Below, piece after piece: positions 1 to 7,600 of a stretch of 10,733 nucleotides of DNA. Source of the DNA: Gammaproteobacteria bacterium (GTDB lineage Bacteria; Pseudomonadota; Gammaproteobacteria; Steroidobacterales; GCA-2729495). The translations under genes were made by a program, and so were the position numbers. Numbering within the stretch: the stretch's first letter is position 1; the number at the start of each line of letters is the position of its first letter. Location: NCBI GenBank assembly GCA_023383735.1, contig JAHDYN010000030.1, positions 1-10,733 of the forward strand, read 5' to 3'. Below the pieces are notes generated by a model. That model did not search any database, was not told the origin of the DNA, and worked only from the letters and a program-made list of their open reading frames with translations.

Positions 1-78
1 GTAGGCAAACAGTGGATGACGGGAAAGCATGCGCAAAGTATGGCGCAGTCGCCGGCAAATGCATCGCGGCCGGGCCGC

Positions 79-243
79 TCAGTCGATGCGCTTGTAGAAG
101 CGGACGGTCTTTTCCTTCCCGGATGGTGGCGCGGAGGCGCAGCCCGAGCAGCTGCCTGGCGGTTTTTTGCGCAGGCGCCAGAGCAGGCGCCCGGCGACGA
201 CGGCGACGATCAGGATGGCGATGATTTCCTGTATTCCCGGCAT
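79..243 (-). CDS. Small FeoB-linked single-helix membrane protein with CxxC
   Basis: 54 residues. Residues 3-19 or so form one hydrophobic helix (IQEIIAILIVAVVAG). A basic stretch (RLLWRLRKK) follows, suggesting a cytoplasmic C-terminus, then a short tail with a CxxC pair (SCSGC) and a basic end (FYKRID). This is the layout of the FeoB-associated cysteine-rich small membrane proteins that often follow feoB where feoC is absent; their role is unproven, and metal handling or FeoB stabilisation is only inferred. An ATG six bases upstream (249) is in frame, but the GAGGAG Shine-Dalgarno lies 1 base from it and 7 bases from the ATG at 243, so 243 is preferred. The gene starts 11 bases after the feoB stop and is almost certainly in the feo operon. 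The family assignment rests on size, context and motif only. Confidence 0.72.
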   Translation of the reverse strand: MPGIQEIIAILIVAVVAGRLLWRLRKKPPGSCSGCASAPPSGKEKTVRFYKRID

Positions 244-250
244 GAACATG

Positions 251-256
251 CTCCTC
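251..256 (-). promoter_or_regulatory. Shine-Dalgarno that decides the small-protein start
   Basis: On the minus strand the feoB stop runs straight into GAGGAG (TGAGGAG). The core is 7 bases from the ATG at 243 and only 1 base from the ATG at 249. This selects the shorter, 54-residue product and suggests translation coupled to termination of feoB. Confidence 0.7.
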
Positions 257-2447
257 AACTGCCGATCTGGTAGGCGAGCAGTGCGCCCACGTAGCCCAGT
301 CCTGTCATGTACAGCCAGGCGAAGGCCGGCCACCCCACGCTGTTGGTCTCCCGGTAGATGACGGCGATCGTTGCCGCGCACTGCAGGCAAAAAGCATAGA
401 AGATCAGCAGCCCGATCACCATCGGCAGGCTGAAGACCGGTGAGCCATCAGCTCGCGTGGCGCGCTGCAGTTGCGCACGCAGCGCGCTGTCCGAGGCCTC
501 GCCCTGGTCGCCGACCGAGTAGATGGTGCCCAACACGGCGATCACCACCTCCCGGGCCGGGAATCCTGCAATCACGGCGGCTGACACCTTCCAGTCCCAG
601 CCCAGCGGCGCGAAAGCCGGCGCAACGAAATGACCGGCTCGGCCAAGCCAGCTCTGCTCGAGCCAGGCGCTGGCCAGGCGGTTGTCGAGTTGCTCGATCT
701 GCCGGTCGCGTTCGGCGCTGTCGGGCAGGCTGGCAAGTTCGGCGCGTTCCGCCTCGAAGGGCGCCGCGACTTCCGCGGGCCGCGGAAAATACACCAGCGC
801 CCAGATCAGCACCGCGACGGAAAAGATCACGGTGCCGGCACGCACCAGAAAGATCCGGGCGCGCTCGGTGAGCCGGATCAGCACCGACCACAGGTTTGGC
901 AGCCGGTAGGGGGGCAGTTCGATCATGAAAGTCGGCGTCGGACCGCTGAGCGCGGTGCGTTTCAGCAGCATGGCGGTGCAGATGCCGCCGACGATGCCGA
1001 GCAGGTAGAGGCCGAGCAGCACCATGCCCTGCAGGTTGACGATGCCGCCGAGATAGCGCGTGTTCGGGACGAAGGCGCCGATCAGCAGGGCATAGATGGG
1101 CAGGCGCGCCGAGCAGGTCATGAAGGGGGCGGCGAGGATCGTCGCGATACGGTCGCGTCGCTCGGGTATCACGCGCGTCGCCATGATGCCGGGCACGGCG
1201 CAGGCAAAGCTCGACAGCATCGGGATGAAGGACTGTCCGGAGAGCCCCACCGAGCGCATCAGCCGATCAACCATGAACGCAACGCGCGGCATGTAGCCGG
1301 AGTCTTCCAGCACGATGATGAAGGCAAAGAGGATCATGATCTGGGGCAGGAAGATCACCACGCTGCCGACCCCGGCAATCACGCCGTCGACCAGCAGGCT
1401 GGCGAGGGCTCCGGGCGGCATCGCATTGCGCACCATGTCGCCGAGGGCGGAGGCGGCGCCGTCGATCAGGTCCATCAGCGGCGCAGCCCAGGAAAACACG
1501 GCCTGGAACACCACGGCCATGACCAAGAGGAACAGCAGGGGGCCGATCACCGGGTGATTGGTCACGCGGTCGATTCGATCGCCGGGCGTGACGCGCGGCG
1601 GCTGGCGTTTTTCCACCCTGGCAATGAGGGTGTTGATCAGCCCGTAACGGGCTGTCGCCTCCATGGCAGGCAGCGAACTCCCGGCGCTGAGCCGCGCGCG
1701 CAGGTCCAGCATTTCGGCGTGAAAGGTTTCGCCGGCGCTCAGCTCGAAGCGGCGCTCGGCTGCGCCATGCGCATCGATGAGCGCCCGCTCCACTTCGTAT
1801 TCGGTGAGATGCGAGCCGGTGGCCCGCAGCCGCTGCCAGAGCTCTGCCGCCGCCTCGTTGACGGTGGGCAGTACGCGCAGCGGCGGTTGCAAGGGTGCAT
1901 CGATCGCCCTGGCGAGCGCCGCGCGCAGCTCATCAAGGCCGGTGCCGCGGGCGGCAGACAGCGCGACCACCTGCGCGCCGAGTGCGGCGCCCAGCACGGC
2001 GGTGTCGATCTCGATGCCCTTTGTCGCAGCGAGGTCGGTCATGTTCAGTCCGATCACCATCGGCAGCCCGAGTTCTGCAAGCTGGGTGACGAGAAACAGA
2101 TTGCGGCGCAGATTCGTCGCATCGACGACGGCCAGAATGGCGCGGGGTCGCGGCAGATCCTCGACGTGGCCGAGCAGGACGTCGATGGCCACCATTTCGT
2201 CCGGTGATTGCGCGGCAATCGAGTAGGCGCCCGGCAGGTCGATGAGCGTGATGTTCCGGCCGTTGAGCTTGATGTGTCCGGTATGTCTTTCGACGGTGAC
2301 GCCAGGGTAGTTGGCGGTCTTCTGGCGCAGCCCGGTCAGGGCATTGAAGAGGGTGCTCTTGCCGGTGTTCGGATTGCCGATGACGGCAATCACCGGGTCC
2401 GAAGCATTTTCCGGCCCCGTTGCCGGGGCAGGTGCGGTCCCGTTCAT
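255..2447 (-). CDS. feoB: Ferrous iron transporter FeoB
   Basis: GTP-dependent Fe(II) importer of the inner membrane, 730 residues, near the usual length. The N-terminal G domain shows G1 GNPNTGKS (24-31), the G2 region YPGVTVE (47-53), G3 DLPG (70-73) and G4 NMTD (135-138). A helical spacer follows, then the polytopic membrane part from about residue 300. Conserved transport motifs include FACAVP with Cys416, TCSARLP with Cys445, and FPAREVV from Phe629. The first gate reads CAVP, where E. coli FeoB has CNVP. A charged loop (about 570-610) lies between late helices, as is usual. The start codon overlaps the feoA stop in ATGA; a GGAGG lies 13 bases upstream, which fits reinitiation by ribosomes leaving feoA. 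Expected to be co-transcribed with feoA from the Fur-controlled promoter. Identity is very secure. Confidence 0.97.
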   Translation of the reverse strand: MNGTAPAPATGPENASDPVIAVIGNPNTGKSTLFNALTGLRQKTANYPGVTVERHTGHIKLNGRNITLIDLPGAYSIAAQSPDEMVAIDVLLGHVEDLPRPRAILAVVDATNLRRNLFLVTQLAELGLPMVIGLNMTDLAATKGIEIDTAVLGAALGAQVVALSAARGTGLDELRAALARAIDAPLQPPLRVLPTVNEAAAELWQRLRATGSHLTEYEVERALIDAHGAAERRFELSAGETFHAEMLDLRARLSAGSSLPAMEATARYGLINTLIARVEKRQPPRVTPGDRIDRVTNHPVIGPLLFLLVMAVVFQAVFSWAAPLMDLIDGAASALGDMVRNAMPPGALASLLVDGVIAGVGSVVIFLPQIMILFAFIIVLEDSGYMPRVAFMVDRLMRSVGLSGQSFIPMLSSFACAVPGIMATRVIPERRDRIATILAAPFMTCSARLPIYALLIGAFVPNTRYLGGIVNLQGMVLLGLYLLGIVGGICTAMLLKRTALSGPTPTFMIELPPYRLPNLWSVLIRLTERARIFLVRAGTVIFSVAVLIWALVYFPRPAEVAAPFEAERAELASLPDSAERDRQIEQLDNRLASAWLEQSWLGRAGHFVAPAFAPLGWDWKVSAAVIAGFPAREVVIAVLGTIYSVGDQGEASDSALRAQLQRATRADGSPVFSLPMVIGLLIFYAFCLQCAATIAVIYRETNSVGWPAFAWLYMTGLGYVGALLAYQIGS

Positions 2448-2680
2448 GGCCCCGGGCTGACCTCCACCTGTCGCGCTTCCTCGCGACGCAGGGAGAGCGC
2501 GTAATCCATCACTGACACCTCGATCGGGTCGCCGCCGATGGCCCGGCGTATCACCTCGATCGGGGTGCCGGCCAGCAGGCCCAGCGCCATGAGGCGTTGC
2601 ACGACGGGGCCATGTCCATGCATGGCGACTATGGTCGCCGGTTGCCCGACCTTGAGTTCATCGAGTGTCATGCCGAGCAT
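2444..2680 (-). CDS. feoA: Ferrous iron transport protein FeoA
   Basis: 78-residue cytoplasmic SH3-like protein that partners FeoB; the length is typical (E. coli FeoA is 75). Family features are LDELKVGQ near the N-terminus, the central LMALGLLAGTPIEVIRRA and GDPIEV, and a C-terminal strand LSLRREEARQVEV. The two possible starts are the ATG at 2680 and a second ATG at 2671 (residue 4, MTLDELK). Neither has a recognisable Shine-Dalgarno, and the Fur box begins only 6 bases upstream of the first. A TAGAAT hexamer overlaps the first ATG and is spaced so that transcription could begin on the second, so the true start may be 2671. The stop overlaps the feoB start by four bases, so translation is coupled. 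Confidence 0.93.
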   Translation of the reverse strand: MLGMTLDELKVGQPATIVAMHGHGPVVQRLMALGLLAGTPIEVIRRAIGGDPIEVSVMDYALSLRREEARQVEVSPGP

Positions 2681-2686
2681 TCTAAG

Positions 2687-2701
2687 TGAGAATCATTGTC
2701 A
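2687..2701 (-). promoter_or_regulatory. Fur box of the feo operon
   Basis: The plus strand reads TGAGAATCATTGTCA, a 7-1-7 inverted repeat (TGAGAAT / TGACAAT) that matches the Fur consensus TGATAATNATTATCA at 12 of the 14 defined positions. It stands out as AT-rich in a GC-rich region and lies 6 bases upstream of the first feoA ATG. The known role is binding of Fur-Fe(II) to block transcription in iron-replete cells, so the feo operon is predicted to be iron-repressed. Its closeness to the start codon means any promoter it covers gives a very short leader or none. Confidence 0.85.
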
Positions 2702-2725
2702 TTCGATAGGGACTTCCCCTGAGTG

Positions 2726-2811
2726 CCCGCCTGAAGCCGGGATCCCGGCGGCTGTCCAGGTCGGCGGGCCGGCCAAAGCCGGCCGGGGGCGCGCTTGCGA
2801 CCGGGCGGTCG
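2726..2811 (-). repeat. Cluster of short hairpins between tagH and feoA
   Basis: Four palindromic units lie in this gap. From the tagH side they are: CGACC-GGGC-GGTCG at 2798-2811; a perfect 7-bp stem GGCCGGC-CAAA-GCCGGCC at 2767-2784; a 12-bp perfect palindrome CCGGGATCCCGG at 2737-2748; and an imperfect 6-bp stem with a TTCA loop (minus strand) at 2726-2741. None is followed by a run of T on either strand, so classical intrinsic termination is not supported. They may form the structured 3' end of the tagH mRNA, or the TTCA-loop unit may be a decayed REP element. No open frame of interest lies here. Confidence 0.5.
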
Positions 2812-2819
2812 AAACGGCT

Positions 2820-4025
2820 TCAGCGATTGCGTGCTGCGCGCGCCACATCCATCTCTTCGGTGTAGGCGCGGGAGAATTCCTCGCTGAAAAGCTGGGGCGG
2901 CCCGCCATCGTCGCGCTGGGTCAGCGCGTGATAGCTCTCTTCGTACAGCTCCCAGTACTTGAGCTTGTTGGCGCCGGCCAGCAGTCCGCCGCGCTTCAGG
3001 CCCTTGTCGAAACGGGCCTTCAGCTCATCCGGATCGAAACGCTCGACGTAGTCCTCAACGGCCTGCAGCATGGCCTTGACCAGCGCCTGCTCATGCTGCC
3101 GGACATCGCGGAAACCGGCCTTTACCGCATCTTCGGCGCTGAGGTAGGAGTCCTCGTTGCGGTCGTTGAGGAGGTAGCGCAGCGCTTCCTCGACGCTGGG
3201 CGAGAATTTCAGCGGGTTGTTCTGTGCCGCCTGCATGACCGTCTGCGGCAGGCGGAAGGTGTCTTTCATGTGGCTGCGTTCGCGCAGCAGCTCCATGAGT
3301 CCGCCCACCATGAGGCGCAGCAGCTTGCCACTCGTCTGCATCAGGTCGCCGGCTGGCACACCGGCGATGGCATCAGGCGTGAGCCCGGCAGCCGTGATGA
3401 AACGGTCCAGTGCGCGCTGGTCGGCAGCGCCGAGGGCCTGTGGTGCAGGGCTGGCCGCTTGTGCGGGTGCCGGCGGGTCAACGCGTCGCACGGTTGCCGC
3501 TTTCGTCCGCTTGCCCGGCCTCGAGGGCAGTGAGTCGAGCTTCTGCACCAGTGCGGAATTGGGCGTGAAGTGCTGCTGCAGGCCGGCGTCACCGAGCATC
3601 TTGTCTTCGGAAACCAGCGCCAGTTCCAGTGATTCCTCTTCCTGCACCAGCTGGGCACGCACGATGGAGTCGCGCATGCCGTCGTGCTGTTCCTCTTCGC
3701 TGCCCTCGCTGATATCCACGGCGATTTCATAGCCGCCGATGCGCAGGCGGTCGCCGTCGAAGAGGCGCTGCGGATGGCCCTTGCCGACCGGCATGTCCGC
3801 ATCGTTGACGTACACGCCATTGCGGCTGGTATCCACCAGGTACCAGGCGCCGGACTGGTGTTCGATCATTGCATGCCGGCTGGACACATAGCGCTTGTCG
3901 TCGGGCAGCACCCAGTCGTTGTCGCCGTGGCGACCGATCGTGCCCCCGATGGCGACGAACTCGCGCACGCGCTCCTCGGGCGCGAGCGTGTTGCTGTCAC
4001 TGGTAACCCGGAGGCGAAGCGGCAT
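2820..4025 (-). CDS. tagH: FHA-domain protein, type VI secretion TagH/Fha family
   Basis: 401 residues. An N-terminal forkhead-associated domain (about 1-105) keeps the phosphothreonine-binding set: GR at 31-32, SSRH at 48-51 and TSRNG at 66-70. A variable acidic then Ala/Pro-rich linker (about 106-210) follows. The C-terminal domain (about 215-390) has the marks of type VI secretion FHA proteins: LMVGGLMELLRER, NNPLKFSPSVEEALRYLL, FRDVRQHEQALVKAMLQAV, ERFDPDELKARF, LKYWELYEE and FSRAYTEEMD. Family members sit at the sheath/baseplate side and, in the Pseudomonas H1 system, are phosphorylated by the kinase PpkA to switch secretion on. The AGGA Shine-Dalgarno is 6 bases before the ATG. No other secretion gene is in the window, so a kinase partner and apparatus must lie elsewhere, or the gene is an orphan. 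Its intergenic gap and different function argue that it is not part of the feo operon. Confidence 0.88.
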   Translation of the reverse strand: MPLRLRVTSDSNTLAPEERVREFVAIGGTIGRHGDNDWVLPDDKRYVSSRHAMIEHQSGAWYLVDTSRNGVYVNDADMPVGKGHPQRLFDGDRLRIGGYEIAVDISEGSEEEQHDGMRDSIVRAQLVQEEESLELALVSEDKMLGDAGLQQHFTPNSALVQKLDSLPSRPGKRTKAATVRRVDPPAPAQAASPAPQALGAADQRALDRFITAAGLTPDAIAGVPAGDLMQTSGKLLRLMVGGLMELLRERSHMKDTFRLPQTVMQAAQNNPLKFSPSVEEALRYLLNDRNEDSYLSAEDAVKAGFRDVRQHEQALVKAMLQAVEDYVERFDPDELKARFDKGLKRGGLLAGANKLKYWELYEESYHALTQRDDGGPPQLFSEEFSRAYTEEMDVARAARNR

Positions 4026-4049
4026 GTGCTGTCCTGTGCCAGGGTCGGA

Positions 4050-4092
4050 CCGGTACGGAGTACCGGCTGCCTGTCTGGAATGTCCCGGACAG
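4050..4092. repeat. Two adjacent inverted repeats upstream of tagH
   Basis: CCGGTAC-GGA-GTACCGG (4050-4066) is a perfect 7-bp inverted repeat with a 3-base spacer. Four bases further out, CTGTCTGG (4071-4078) pairs with CCGGACAG (4085-4092) in an 8-bp stem with one G-T pair and a 6-base loop. The first begins 24 bases before the tagH ATG. They could be an operator for tagH or hairpins in its 5' leader. I know of no regulator with this site. Confidence 0.5.
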
Positions 4093-4180
4093 AATCATGG
4101 CTGGAGACCGGGCATCTGGCCGCGTTTCGGTTCACAGTTCAGGGCGGTGCCCGGACCCGGTCCAGCCCCGGAGCCTGCGT

Positions 4181-4186
4181 TATACT
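4181..4186 (+). promoter_or_regulatory. Candidate -10 element for the DUF1820-purL unit
   Basis: TATACT matches the sigma-70 -10 consensus at 5 of 6 bases and is an AT-rich island in a GC-rich gap, 64 bases upstream of the DUF1820 ATG. At 17-bp spacing the -35 hexamer would be CGGTCC (4158-4163), which is poor. The promoter would therefore need an activator or be weak. No PurR-type operator was seen next to it. Confidence 0.45.
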
Positions 4187-4191
4187 GCGCG

Positions 4192-4209
4192 CCCGCCAGG
4201 TCTGGCGGG
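4192..4209 (+). repeat. Stem-loop at the 5' end of the DUF1820-purL leader
   Basis: CCCGCCA-GGTC-TGGCGGG is a perfect 7-bp stem with a 4-base loop. It starts 6 bases after the candidate -10, so it would be at or within a base or two of the transcript 5' end. A weak T-containing tail (GCGTTTGT) follows, too poor to call a terminator. It could stabilise the mRNA or act as a modest attenuator; which one cannot be read from sequence. Confidence 0.5.
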
Positions 4210-4249
4210 GCGTTTGTACACACGGCACCGGTGGGTCCTGGCAGCAGGC

Positions 4250-4594
4250 ATGTCAGCGAAAAGTCTCTACAAGGTTGTTTTCCTCAGCCAGGGCAAGGTC
4301 TGGGAGATCTACGCCCGGACTGTGACCCAGGGCACATTGTTCGGCTTCATCGAGGTGGAGCGGCTGGTGTTTGGCGAACGCAGCACGGTGGTCATCGACC
4401 CTTCGGAAGAGCGCATCCGGAGCGAGTTTGCCGGTGTGCGGCGCACCTGGCTGCCGCTGCATTCCATCCTGCGCATCGACGTCGTCGAGAAGCAGGGCAT
4501 CAGCAAGATCAGCAGCGCCGAAGGCGGCAACGTCAGCCCGTTCCCGACGCCGATCTATGCGCCGGCGCCCTCCGGCGACCTGGACAACAAGTGA
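4250..4594 (+). CDS. DUF1820 family protein, function unknown
   Basis: 114-residue soluble protein with no signal peptide or membrane segment. It matches the DUF1820 family found mainly in Gammaproteobacteria: the N-terminal LYKVVFLSQGKVWEIYAR, then GFIEVERLVFGE, VVIDPSEERIRSEF and the C-terminal LPLHSILRIDVVEKQG, followed by a Pro-rich tail. No enzymatic motif is visible and the family has no established function. The ATG at 4250 places LYKVVF at residues 6-11, as in relatives; the frame is open further upstream but contains nothing family-like. The Shine-Dalgarno is weak (AGCAGG, 1 base from the ATG). purL starts 47 bases after the stop on the same strand, so co-transcription from the TATACT promoter is likely. 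In-frame GTG codons before purL, one overlapping this stop as GTGA, make tighter coupling conceivable. Confidence 0.88.
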   Translation: MSAKSLYKVVFLSQGKVWEIYARTVTQGTLFGFIEVERLVFGERSTVVIDPSEERIRSEFAGVRRTWLPLHSILRIDVVEKQGISKISSAEGGNVSPFPTPIYAPAPSGDLDNK

Positions 4595-4641
4595 CGGGCC
4601 CACGGCAGACAAGCCCCGTGCCGTCTTCCCGGGCAGGCACC

Positions 4642-7600
4642 ATGCTGGTGTGGGCGGGTGCCGGGGCACTGTCGGCCTTCCAGCTCGAAAAACTCCTCGC
4701 TGCGGTTCGCGCTTGCGTGCCCGGGGTCAGCAGGATCGTCGCCCGCCACGAACACTGCCTGTCCGTCGAGCGCCCGTTGACGGCGAGCGAGGAGCAGACC
4801 CTGCGTCGTCTGCTCGGCGACGACGAGGTGCCGGCATTTGCCGGCCAGCCGCTGCTGGCGATCCCGCGGGTGGGCACCATCTCGCCGTGGTCGAGCAAGG
4901 CCACCGATATAGTGCACGGCTGCGGGCTCGGGGTCGTGCGGCGGGTCGAGCGCATGATCCGTTTCGGCCTGGTCGCGCCGACGCCGCTCACGGCCGGGGA
5001 AATCGCCAGCCTTGCGCCGTTGCTGCATGACCGGATGACGCAGACGCTGCTTGAACGCGAGGTCACGCAGGATGACCTGTTCGCCGTGCATGCGCCGGCA
5101 GCACTGCGCACGATTCCGCTGTTGCGTGAGGGCGTCGCTGCACTCGAGCGCGCCGATCGCGAACTGGGCCTCGCCCTCTCGGCCGACGAGATGGCGTATC
5201 TCGCCGACAGGTTCGGTGCGGAACAGCGCGACCCGACTGATGCCGAGCTGATGATGTTCGCCCAGGCAAATTCCGAGCATTGCCGCCACAAGATCTTCAA
5301 TGCGCGCTGGATCATCGATGGCGTGGAGCAGGAATCAAGCCTGTTCCAGATGATCCGTTCCACGCACGCGAACAATCCGGCCGGCGTGCTGAGCGCCTAT
5401 CGTGACAACGCGGCAGTATTCGAAGGAGCGGTAACGGCGCATCTGTTTGCCGATCCGGACAGCGGCACCTACCGCTCGCAGACCCTGCCCGTGCACACGT
5501 TGATAAAGGTCGAGACGCACAATCATCCGACCGCGATCTCGCCGTTTCCCGGCGCGGCCACCGGTGCCGGCGGCGAGTTGCGCGATGAAGGCGCGACGGG
5601 CCGCGGTGGCCGGCCAAAGGCCGGACTGACCGGCTTCAGCGTGTCGAACCTCGCCGTGCCGGGCTGGGCGCAACCCTGGGAGTTCAGTCCGGGCCGGCCG
5701 GAGCGCATCGCCAGCCCCTTGCAGATCATGCTCGAAGGGCCGATCGGTGCCGCGTCCTTCAACAACGAGTTCGGTCGGCCGAATATTGCCGGCTACTTCC
5801 GCACGTTCGAGCAGCCTGATGTGTCGGGCAATGCATCGGCGCGCGGCTACCACAAGCCGATCATGATCGCCGGTGGTCTCGGCAATATTTCCGGCGCCGA
5901 TGTCGAGAAGGGCGAGGTGCCGGTGGGGGCCTTGCTGATCGTGCTCGGTGGTCCGGCGATGCTGATTGGCCTCGGTGGCGGCGCGGCGTCGTCGGTGGGC
6001 AGCGGCACGAGCGCGGCTGATCTGGATTTCGCTTCCGTCCAGCGGGGCAACCCGGAAATCGAGCGCCGCGCACAGCAGGTCATCGAAGCCTGTCGCGCGC
6101 GCGCAGCGCTTGCGGGGGTGCCCAACCCGATCATCATGCTGCACGATGTGGGAGCCGGTGGGCTGTCGAACGCGGTACCGGAACTCGTCGATCACAGTCA
6201 TCGTGGCGCGACCATCGAGCTGCGCGAGATTCCGAATGCCGAGCCCGGCATGTCGCCGCTGGAGATCTGGTGCAACGAAGCCCAGGAGCGCTATGTGCTG
6301 GCGATCGAGCCGGCGGATCTCGACTGGTTTGCCGCGGTCTGTGCGCGCGAACGCTGTCCGTATGCGGTGCTGGGCAGCATGGATGACAGCGGCCGGCTGA
6401 TCGTGACTGACCGCGAACTCGGTGGCCGGCCGGTCGACATGCCGCTGGAAACCCTGCTCGGCAAGGCGCCGCAGATGCTGCGCCGGATCGAAGAGCTTGC
6501 GGTGCCGGAAGCGCCGCTGGATCTGTCCGGGATCGATCTGGCCGAGGCCTGCCGGCGCGTGCTGCGCATGCCGGTCGTTGCCGACAAGTCCTTCCTGATC
6601 AATATCGGTGACCGCACGGTCGGTGGCCTGGTTGCCCGCGACCAGTTCGTTGGCCCGTGGCAGGTGCCGGTGAGCGATGTCGGCGTGACGGCACTTGGTT
6701 TCGAGACCTTTGCCGGTGAAGCGATGGCGATGGGTGAGCGTGCACCGGTTGCGCTGCTCGATGCGCCGGCCTCCGGGCGCCTCGCCGTTGCCGAGGCGCT
6801 GACCAACATCGCGGCGGCATCGATTGGCGATCTGGCAACGGTGCGGCTGTCGGCCAACTGGATGGCGGCTGCCGGCAGTCCGGGTGAGGACGAGCGTCTC
6901 TACGCCACGGTTCAGGCCGTCAGCACCTTGTGCCGGGAGCTGCGGATCGCCATTCCGGTCGGCAAGGACTCGCTGTCCATGCAGACGAGGTGGAACGACG
7001 CCGGCGTCAGTCACGCGGTGGTGGCGCCGGTCTCGCTGGTGGTCTCGGCCTTCGCACCGGTCGACGACGTGCGTCGCACGCTGACGCCGCAGCTGGTGCC
7101 GGATGCGCACTCGAGCCTGCTGCTCGTCGACCTGGGGCAGGGCCGCAATCGTCTGGGTGCCTCGGTGCTGGTGCAGGCCTTCACCCGCAGCGGCGGATGC
7201 CCGCCTGATCTCGAAGATCCGGACCGGCTCGCCGCGCTCTTTGCCTGCGTGCAGGAACTCCGCGCGCGCCGGTTGCTGCTCGCCTATCACGACCGCAGCG
7301 ATGGTGGCCTGTTCGTGACGCTGTGCGAGATGGCCTTTGCCGGCCGGACCGGCCTCGATGTGACGCTCGCGCCGGCCTCTGTCGAGGCGCAGCTCGGTGC
7401 GCTGTTTGCCGAGGAGGCGGGAGCGGTTCTGCAGGTCCGGGATGCAGACCTCGCCGCCGCGGAGGCCGTGCTCGCGCAGCATGGCCTGACGGGACTCTGT
7501 ACGAGCGTCGCCCGCGTCACGCTGGCCGACCGGATCCGCATCAGCAGCGGCAGTGAACTGTTGCTGGACCAGACACGTACCGAACTGCATCGCTGCTGGT

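Noticed and set aside
1..78. Possible start of another minus-strand gene at the left edge, or a terminator hairpin (GCGGC-CGG-GCCGC, 66-78)
   Set aside because: Two minus-strand ATGs open frames that run off the edge, but fewer than 25 codons are visible, with no ribosome site or recognisable sequence. The 5-bp hairpin after the small Feo gene has no T tract.
630..2207. A 525-codon open frame antisense to feoB
   Set aside because: The composition is low-complexity (Gly, His, Gln, Asp, Arg) and it lies wholly inside feoB, whose identity is certain.
4023..4045. Sigma-54-like TGGCAC...GC upstream of tagH
   Set aside because: TGGCAC is present on the minus strand, but the downstream GC is one base too close, the TTGC element is absent, and the site would overlap the ribosome-binding site and sit next to the start codon.
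3895..4641. Open upstream extension of the purL frame
   Set aside because: The frame is open across DUF1820 and into tagH by chance in GC-rich DNA. PurL homology starts at the ATG at 4642, giving almost exactly the E. coli length.
5606..5625. GGCCGGCC-like inverted repeat inside purL resembling the one at 2767
   Set aside because: It encodes the conserved GRPKAG segment of PurL; the similarity follows from codon choice, not a shared repeat.
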